From contig NC_072817.1 in NCBI RefSeq assembly GCF_003013715.1, forward strand, positions 62,001-126,000: DNA of 64,000 nt, in the 5' to 3' direction. Below are positions 58,174 through 64,000 of this stretch, piece by piece. Both the position numbers and the translations under genes were made by a program. The notes under the pieces were generated by a model that searched no databases, was not told the origin of the DNA, and saw only the letters and a program-made list of their open reading frames with translations. The DNA is from Candidozyma auris. Taxonomy: Eukaryota > Ascomycota > Pichiomycetes > Serinales > Metschnikowiaceae. How positions within the stretch are numbered: the first letter of the stretch is position 1; each line of letters starts with the position of its first letter.

Positions 58174-58343
58174 GTTTTATGAAAAAGAATGCCGGCCACC
58201 TTGTGTATCCTAATATGGATCATATCAAGATGCCGCCAATTAATACATTATTCGAGCACTACATCCACAGTACATGTTATTTAAGCCATGTAGCGGATCT
58301 GGTAGTGTAGAGGCGCTTTATAGGGCAATTGTCAGATCTTCGC

Positions 58344-58369
58344 GATAAGAGATAAGGCTTCTTGATAAG
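58344..58369 (+). promoter_or_regulatory. three GATAAG sites upstream of the permease
   Basis: GATAAG at 58344-58349, 58351-58356 and 58364-58369, all in one orientation, with a further GATAA near 58408. Gln3/Gat1 GATA activators use paired GATAAG sites in nitrogen-controlled permease promoters. Confidence 0.6.
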
Positions 58370-58911
58370 GGTATCTTAGCGGACTCTTCTTTGAGCGCAC
58401 GATACTGAGATAATTTAGTCATAAGATCCAATCGTGAACGGATACCGCTGAAGCGACAAGCCTTCACTTTTTCACAGATTGAGTATTATTAGAGAATTTT
58501 TCAGATTCACAAGCTTGGGAGTAGGTAGCCGCAAGGGATGTCGAGACTAATGCGATCCTTCACAAACTCGAATTATAGCAGATTATTGGTACATCACTAG
58601 GATATAACGATTCAGGTATAGTTTGTATTGATCCCATGATCAAGTACGTAACAGGTGTACTTGGTGCCGGCTTACTACCATCCTACAGGTCAAATCCATG
58701 GCTAATTCTCACTCTCAATGAAGAACCAGTGAACTTGGTTGTCCAAAGAAATCCAGTTGTGATTAAATGAGCTAGGGAGTTGATCGAAGCGCTGGCCTTT
58801 CAATTACTTTCTCTTACATTCGCTTAATTCAACTAAACATCTTATAGCAATACCACAGTCACCTAAACGGAGGGAAAAGGAAGATCACCACTGTGTTCCC
58901 AGACAGGTCAA

Positions 58912-58924
58912 TGGCTGCGAAAAA
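58912..58924 (-). promoter_or_regulatory. TTTTTCGCAGCCA element (permease upstream region)
   Basis: Exact 13-base copy in the permease direction, 739 bp above its start and 175 bp beyond the stop of the repeat-containing gene. Confidence 0.6.
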
Positions 58925-59098
58925 CCAAACCCGACAACCACTAAACTACAACTCACACGGCCAAAAGTATCAATGTATAATATTACCATGGGTATATACT
59001 AGGAAGAAGTGAAGTGCATTAACGAAGGGGAATTCTATACGTTGCCGGCAAGTACAGAAGTTGCAAGCCCGAGGAGCATATTGCGAGAGCACTGCTCT

Positions 59099-60583
59099 CT
59101 ACAGCTTGTTGTACTTCTTCGCCGGCGGGTTCTTGGGCGTAGTAATCATAAAGTTGATGCCATTCTTGCCTGTCTTGTGCCGTTTCAACGGCTTGTCTTC
59201 CCGCTCAGGCACTGGAGCCTGTGCTTGGCCCCACGGAAACACCGTCCCCACTGGCGGTGGGATGAGGAACTGCAGAGGCATCAAGGGGCCTGGGACCCCC
59301 AGGGGCGAGTTGACGTAGTAGTAAGGCGGGGGCTGGTGGTGAGGAGGCTGCTGCTGATGTTGTTGTTGTTGTTGTTGATGCTGCTGTTGCTGCTGCTGCG
59401 ACAGCTGAGGCTGCAGTGGCCCACCTCTCTGTCCTGAAGTGTGAGGGTACTGGAGCGGCAGCGACTGGAACACTACAGTAGGGTATTTGTGGGAGTACGG
59501 CAGGCCCAAATTTTCTGATTCTTCCAGCTGCGACGCCGACTTCGAATGGGTGCCTCTGGGTCTTGAGCCTTGGGTGTTTTGCTGCTGCTGGGCAGAAACA
59601 CCACCGCCTTGCGAACTCTGCCCTGCCTCTGGATACGGTGCGTAGTACACTGGGTAGAACTGCTGAGGGACCATGGGCACTCGAGGCAGCTTAGCTTGCG
59701 CTGCTGCGGGAGATGGCCCCGACGGAGGCCCCGAGACGGTCAGCCCAACCGAGGCGGCTTTTTGCAATTCAGGCAGTTGTCTGCTCTGTGGCTTCAGGCC
59801 AGTGTCTGGCAAGGTGCCAGGGGTGTGTACCTCAGAGTTCTTTCTTTTCGCAGCCGCGGGCGCCGCGGGCACCCCAGGACCCGCAGGACCCGCAGGACCC
59901 GCAGGACCCGCAGGACCCGCAGCTTCTTGGGCTCCAGGGATATGGCTCTGGAGGTAATGGACGTAGGCTTGAGGGTCGGCGTAGTCGTTGGAGAGAAACA
60001 AGCGACGGATCAAGTCGCCAGAAAATCCGTGCCGCTCGGCTTCACGAAGAAGCTCCAACACAACCTGACCCAATTCATGCTTGATCTGGGCGTGCTTAGT
60101 TTTTTCCTGCTCTATGCGGAGCCGGATTAGCTCATTGAGCGTGTCCTCAGAGTATGGCCACGGCTTGTCCAGAGGAAGCAGAAGGGCCCGCAAAAGATCC
60201 AAGTGCGGAGGCTCCAAGGGCAGCTTAAGCGGATTCCCCCCTACATTGGACTCTCCAGGCGCCAGTGATAGCAGACTCAGTCTCGAATGGGCAGTAGTAT
60301 GAGGCGCCGACGCTCTCATCTTGTCGTCGCCCTTGAGCACGAGGCGGTCGATCAGCGGGCTGGTATCTGTCGGGTGAGCCTGCTGGTGGTTGTAATTCTT
60401 GTTGTACTTGGCCGTTTCAATGTCAAAGCTCTTAAGGCTGGGTAGGAAGCTCGTGGGGGACAGCTCTTTCTTGCTCTGGGGGCTGTGGGAACGGTGGTCT
60501 TCAGGCGACCTGGGATCTTGGCTCTGGCTGACAGTGGTGGCCATTCCCAGTGGCGTATTCATAAGTTTGACTAGGGAAAGCAC
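59099..60583 (-). CDS. low-complexity protein with collagen-like GPA repeats and Gln runs
   Basis: A 494-residue protein I cannot name. Residues 1-100 are Ser/Pro/His-rich. A helical, Leu/Arg-rich block (about 125-215: HLDLLRALLLPLDKPWPY, LGQVVLELLREAERHGF) is the only folded-looking part. Then come five or more Gly-Pro-Ala triplets (about residues 220-237), a Pro-rich stretch, Gln/His runs (about 390-420) and a C-terminus GINFMITTPKNPPAKKY that looks conserved and carries a TP site. KRKNSE and KRHKTGK could be nuclear signals. Composition, lack of membrane segments and the 2.3-kb upstream region suggest a regulator. CTG codons here should be read as Ser. An alternative start is ATG at 60559. 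Confidence 0.6.
   Translation of the reverse strand: MLSLVKLMNTPLGMATTVSQSQDPRSPEDHRSHSPQSKKELSPTSFLPSLKSFDIETAKYNKNYNHQQAHPTDTSPLIDRLVLKGDDKMRASAPHTTAHSRLSLLSLAPGESNVGGNPLKLPLEPPHLDLLRALLLPLDKPWPYSEDTLNELIRLRIEQEKTKHAQIKHELGQVVLELLREAERHGFSGDLIRRLFLSNDYADPQAYVHYLQSHIPGAQEAAGPAGPAGPAGPAGPGVPAAPAAAKRKNSEVHTPGTLPDTGLKPQSRQLPELQKAASVGLTVSGPPSGPSPAAAQAKLPRVPMVPQQFYPVYYAPYPEAGQSSQGGGVSAQQQQNTQGSRPRGTHSKSASQLEESENLGLPYSHKYPTVVFQSLPLQYPHTSGQRGGPLQPQLSQQQQQQHQQQQQQHQQQPPHHQPPPYYYVNSPLGVPGPLMPLQFLIPPPVGTVFPWGQAQAPVPEREDKPLKRHKTGKNGINFMITTPKNPPAKKYNKL
59881..59925 (+). repeat. 9-bp minisatellite, five exact units
   Basis: Five head-to-tail CCGCAGGAC units with partial units on each side, coding Gly-Pro-Ala on the - strand. 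Perfect repeats imply recent expansion and likely length variation. Confidence 0.85.
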
Positions 60584-62900
60584 TTTGGCGGGTCTTGTTA
60601 TTTTCCGGAGGGTCTATAGGAGTCACTGATGCAATAAAGGGGAGAGACTCTCAGTCCATGCCACTGAGGATGCAAGTAACGAGGGATGAAAAGCGGAGGC
60701 CAAATAAAAAAAGAACAGGCAAATGCTTGAGATGAGAAGAAAGTGGTGATAAGAGGTATAAAAAAAAAAAAAAAGGCTCTAGGTGATGGCGTGAGAGGCC
60801 AATGTTTTGCAAAGGTGCATTCCATTCGGTGTCGTACAAATTAGGGAATCACCACGAGTACGTGAAACGGTAATCGGGTGAAAATGGATGCAAAAAATGT
60901 ATGGCCTGGCTGTTAACGCATGGGCAGTTACCAGATCGGGTAGTACAATCGAAGTCTACTTTTACCGTTTGTGGTGATGGTTGTGCCCTGGCCACCTAGC
61001 AACTACAGACAGCACATAAGTTCCTGGCTAGTGTGCCAGACGTGCATTAGCGCCTCACTCATGATAATTGCTTCAAAGACGGCCGTTTTCTGCCCACAAG
61101 TAGCAGGGCAAAATTCTCCCAGTCCTAGTACTGCTAGGGAAAACGGCTGCAACTTTGTTGTTAGCTATGCATGGGTGCTGCAGTTGTGTGCAGGACGCGT
61201 CCAGGATAAATTTCCCCATACGGCAAATTTGGGGCAATCACATTTCCACATCAGGCAAGGCTCGCGCTTTTTGCAACTATTCTACTTATTCTTCCTCCTT
61301 CCAAGGGAGGCTGTCTTGCTTGCTTCTCAAGAAAGTCTCCTTTTTTTCGAGAACGGTCATGTTGGGTCCCTGCTTAAGGCGTGCGTATCTTCCAGCTCTC
61401 CCGTCCAGGGGCCGTTGCCGCTTTCTTTTGTGCCACTTCCCAGTGACAGAACCTCACTTTTCACATGGCACGTCTCTGCGTAAGCGATGCCTATCACTTA
61501 GTCGTTTTGCAGCAGTGTCGTAGTCAAGGACACAATCCTTGTCCGATCAGGTGAAGCCACGTTGGTGTGAGTCCACATTCCGTGGTTATAGCTACTTTTG
61601 GGAGAGAGTATGGTCAACAACCGTGTCGCCCTTCGGTTGCAATTTCTGAAACTGGATCATCCCCCCCTGTCAACCTTTCGTATACCCACATTTGGGCATT
61701 GTTCGGTCAAAGTGCTCCGAAGTTTGTTGCCTGCCTTACATGCTACTTTTTGTTCTATCTTTTCGCTCCGCACCTGTTCTTGAAGTATAAAGCTTACGTG
61801 ACTACCCCTGAAGGGGGTTTGCTGAGCAATTGACTGTGTGGTCCAGCTCAACGGTCATTCCTTTGGAAAGAAGTGGAGTTTCCATCAATTTGCTATGCAA
61901 CAGAGAAGGGGTATACATCCTTCATTTCTTACCACTCTAAGAGTTGCCTGCTTGGAGATCAATGGCACTTTGTTGTTTGTTAAAGAGGCTTACTTGCAAA
62001 ACATTACTACACTGTTGAATTTTCACTCTAGGGATGCCTAAGCCCGCTCCCATTCTTTATGATTCCCCTCTGGCATTCTTTCCCATACGACATCCGTTGG
62101 GGCGGCTCTGCAACGCAATGGATCTCGATCTAGGAAAATGTTCTCATGCAGATGACAAACAAGTGTAGCTTGGGAAGGTGAAGTGTTATTTTGATTGCTC
62201 CATTACCGAAGCCGGTCAACACTTGGACCATAATGTAGTTGCGTAAACAAGCATGAGCTGACTCTGATCTCTTGTTCAGGCACATTCTAGCTAGTATGAA
62301 AAAGGCAATTCCAAGAATCCCTTGTTCACGGCTGAATGGGATTGGCAATACCACGTAACTTTAGACCTGTGTTGAAAAAATTAAACCATGCTGATTCTAG
62401 CTGCAACTCCGCATGCACTGATCTTCATTTTCTAGAGCTTGCATTCTTCTATTTTTCCAAAATAAAACCTAAAGGTGTGCCTGGTTGAATCTCTACTTAC
62501 CGGAAGTGCAATCTCATAGAGATCCAGTTTTTGATTGCTTCTGAAGTGTCGAATTTTTCACTTGAGTTTCAACAAATATCAACAGAATACGTCTCCCCTT
62601 TTCATGATCTCCATGATTGTCGGTCAAGATTTTCCCGTACACCTTTACGTTGCATATTGATATTCTTGATCAGCCTTGCTGGTGGCTGCGAAATGTGAGG
62701 GCTAGAAGCCTGTCAGTGAATTACCACCAAATTTATTGAACTCGGTCCAAGAATATTTTTTTCCTGTACTTCAAGGCTTTTTTGATCTTGTAAAAGTCTG
62801 GAAAAGCTCGAATATCACATCTTGCCAACTTGATGTTCCAGTTGATTGGCATGTGGCACCTACAACTTCGCACTTCACCATCACAACTACTGCTTTTTAT
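60584..62900. other. 2.3-kb divergent intergenic region
   Basis: Longest gene-free stretch of the window, between the repeat-containing protein gene and NRK1. Contains A15 near 60761, an imperfect TGGATGCAAAAAA near 60888, and the element at 62683. A 170-codon + frame (60971-61483, GTG-started) and others of 88-122 codons have random composition. Yeast regulators often have such long upstream regions. Confidence 0.5.
62683..62693 (-). promoter_or_regulatory. TTTCGCAGCCA element, NRK1 upstream
   Basis: TGGCTGCGAAA on the + strand, 208 bp above the NRK1 start. Confidence 0.55.
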
Positions 62901-63602
62901 ATGACTCTTTTGATTGTAGCCATTGGTGGCCCCTCGTCTTCAGGAAAGACGACGGTAGCAAGAGCGCTTCGACAGGTCATCTCGGAGGCCCCACTCGTAC
63001 ACTTGGATGACTTCTATCTTCCCGATAGCAAGATTCCACAGCACCCTACTAAAGACGTGGCAAATTGGGATTGTCCCGAGGCTATTGACTGGGAGAAGTT
63101 CAAGAAGTATATTGAGGAGCTCAGGCTGAACGATGCGGCTGACTTGCCCGTGAAAAGCTTGGAAATGGACACGGAATTGAAGTTGGGGCGTGAAGAAATT
63201 GATGAATTCGATGATTGGGCGGAGGAAATCTACAGGCGTTACAGGGGAAAAAAAATTGTCTTGGTTGAAGGTTTCATGCTCTTTCACGACAAAGGAATTC
63301 TGGATCTTTTCGACAAGAAGTTGCTTTTCCATGGACCTTATGAGGTATTAAAGGAACGCAGAGAATCTAGGCCTGGGTACCACACCGCTGAAGGGTTCTG
63401 GAAGGATCCTCCAAACTACTTTGACGACATTGTTTGGCCAGAGTTTAAGCGTACACACGAGCATTTGTTCAAGAATGGTGACGTAGAGGGCAAGCTCACT
63501 GAGGAGGCAGAGAAACAAGGCATTCGAAACTTCAATAACACGGGGATTCATAATGTGGTTGAAATGACAGAGTGGGCTCTAAAGAAAATTGCGGAACTTT
63601 GA
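62901..63602 (+). CDS. NRK1: nicotinamide riboside kinase
   Basis: A 233-residue P-loop kinase (yeast Nrk1: 240) that phosphorylates nicotinamide riboside, and nicotinic acid riboside, to the mononucleotide in NAD+ salvage. The Walker A motif is GGPSSSGKTT at residues 9-18. HLDDFY holds the substrate/metal aspartate, and VEGFMLFHDKGI and PYEVLKERRESRPGY (the LID arginines) follow the Nrk1 pattern. The start at 62901 (MTLLIVAIGG) is chosen; the in-frame extension to 62736 is not homologous. It is convergent with the last gene, 43 bp apart. Confidence 0.93.
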   Translation: MTLLIVAIGGPSSSGKTTVARALRQVISEAPLVHLDDFYLPDSKIPQHPTKDVANWDCPEAIDWEKFKKYIEELRLNDAADLPVKSLEMDTELKLGREEIDEFDDWAEEIYRRYRGKKIVLVEGFMLFHDKGILDLFDKKLLFHGPYEVLKERRESRPGYHTAEGFWKDPPNYFDDIVWPEFKRTHEHLFKNGDVEGKLTEEAEKQGIRNFNNTGIHNVVEMTEWALKKIAEL

Positions 63603-63645
63603 ATAATGCAATTAGATATACATGTTCTTTCCTATGTTCTCTTAC

Positions 63646-64000
63646 TTACTTTCTTTTCTTACTCTTCTTAGACTTGCTCTTCATTTCGCTCTCGAGAATC
63701 TTCTCGGAGCTTTCGCCTTTTCTCTTCTGTCTATTGCTCTTGACGCTCAAAACACCATCACCTTTTGCGGCCCTCTCAGCAGCCTGATCATCCCATTCCT
63801 TCACATCATCGCTGATAGCATACTTCTTCAAGTCAAGTGCATTGATAAGCTCTCTTTGTTTCGTCCTTAACTCAGACACCGCTTCTTCACCAGCCTCATT
63901 CAAATCGGCGTTAAGCGCCTCCTCCGCTGCTTCGGCATCGTAAGCATTTATTGGCTCTTCTCCATTCATTTCACGCATCTCGTCATCTTCAAGAGCAGGC
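63646..64000 (-). CDS. C-terminal part of a Lys-rich, probably nucleolar protein (5' end outside window)
   Basis: Open to the right edge on the - strand, stop TAA at 63648-63646, with at least 117 residues visible. Acidic and Ala-rich at first (EAAEEALNADLNEAGEEA), then charged, ending in a Lys/Ser/Arg-rich tail (KSKSKKSKKRK). Tails of this type are common in ribosome-assembly factors. I cannot name the protein from this piece. The ATG at 63978 is internal, because the frame stays open above it. Confidence 0.6.
   Translation of the reverse strand, partial: PALEDDEMREMNGEEPINAYDAEAAEEALNADLNEAGEEAVSELRTKQRELINALDLKKYAISDDVKEWDDQAAERAAKGDGVLSVKSNRQKRKGESSEKILESEMKSKSKKSKKRK

Larger units (their letters stand above)
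58174..59098. other. 925-bp intergenic region upstream of the permease
   Basis: Contains the GATA cluster and the element at 58912. No coding or RNA gene recognised. Confidence 0.5.

Noticed and set aside
59845..59856. TTTTCGCAGCCG inside the GPA-repeat gene
   Set aside because: One mismatch from the element but in coding sequence (Ala-Ala-Lys-Arg); treated as chance, and noted because it is the nearest coding match.
60971..61483. 170-codon + strand frame in the 2.3-kb intergene
   Set aside because: Starts at GTG, mixed composition without domain, overlapped by another open frame; probably chance.

Overview
The window is nuclear DNA of a budding yeast of the CTG (CUG-Ser1) clade. Genes are compact and mostly intronless, the few introns are short with GTATGT/GTACGT donors and TACTAAC-type branch points, and there are no rRNA genes, transposons, CRISPR arrays or operons. 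CUG is best read as serine: the CLC channel gene at 15781-17997 has CTG where the family's anion-coordinating serine lies (codon 162) and at a second conserved serine (codon 198). Moderate GC, very short intergenes and a half-size Cdc13-like protein fit the haploid Metschnikowiaceae (Clavispora and the Candida auris/haemulonii group), but the species is an inference.

Layout. 1-11.1 kb: end of an unrecognised gene, a cystathionine-synthase-like PLP enzyme (YHR112C type), SNF5, 4-hydroxyphenylpyruvate dioxygenase and the POL1 catalytic subunit. 11.1-18 kb: a 28-residue metallothionein, a vacuolar/endosomal Qa-SNARE, an alcohol acetyltransferase-family protein and the CLC channel GEF1. 18-31.5 kb: URB2, SNU13, the V-ATPase proteolipid VMA3 (one intron), NUP85 and a DDB1/MMS1/CPSF-A family propeller protein. 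31.5-41 kb: the HECT ligase HUL4, Rieske protein RIP1, a DUF2235 hydrolase, a small Cdc13-like protein and a divergently transcribed helical-repeat protein with a 7-nt first exon. 41-54 kb: mitochondrial GTP/GDP carrier GGC1, PCF11, ADK1, a SAY1-like steryl esterase, malic enzyme MAE1, an Fpg/Nei DNA glycosylase with an 18-nt first exon, an intron-containing elongator tRNA-Met and VPS60. 54-64 kb: a DHA1 drug/H+ antiporter, a UGA4/HNM1-type permease with GATA sites upstream, a low-complexity protein with collagen-like Gly-Pro-Ala repeats, a 2.3-kb intergene, nicotinamide riboside kinase NRK1 and the 3' end of a lysine-rich protein.

The genes are unrelated housekeeping functions, as is usual for a yeast chromosome arm. 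What ties the window together is non-coding: the element TTTTCGCAGCCA (reverse complement TGGCTGCGAAAA). Its 10-base core TGGCTGCGAA occurs ten times by eye, every time between genes, and close variants add more, including a five-unit, 11-bp-period tandem array directly upstream of the HPD TATA box. It behaves like the site of an abundant regulatory factor and is the best candidate here for something undescribed.
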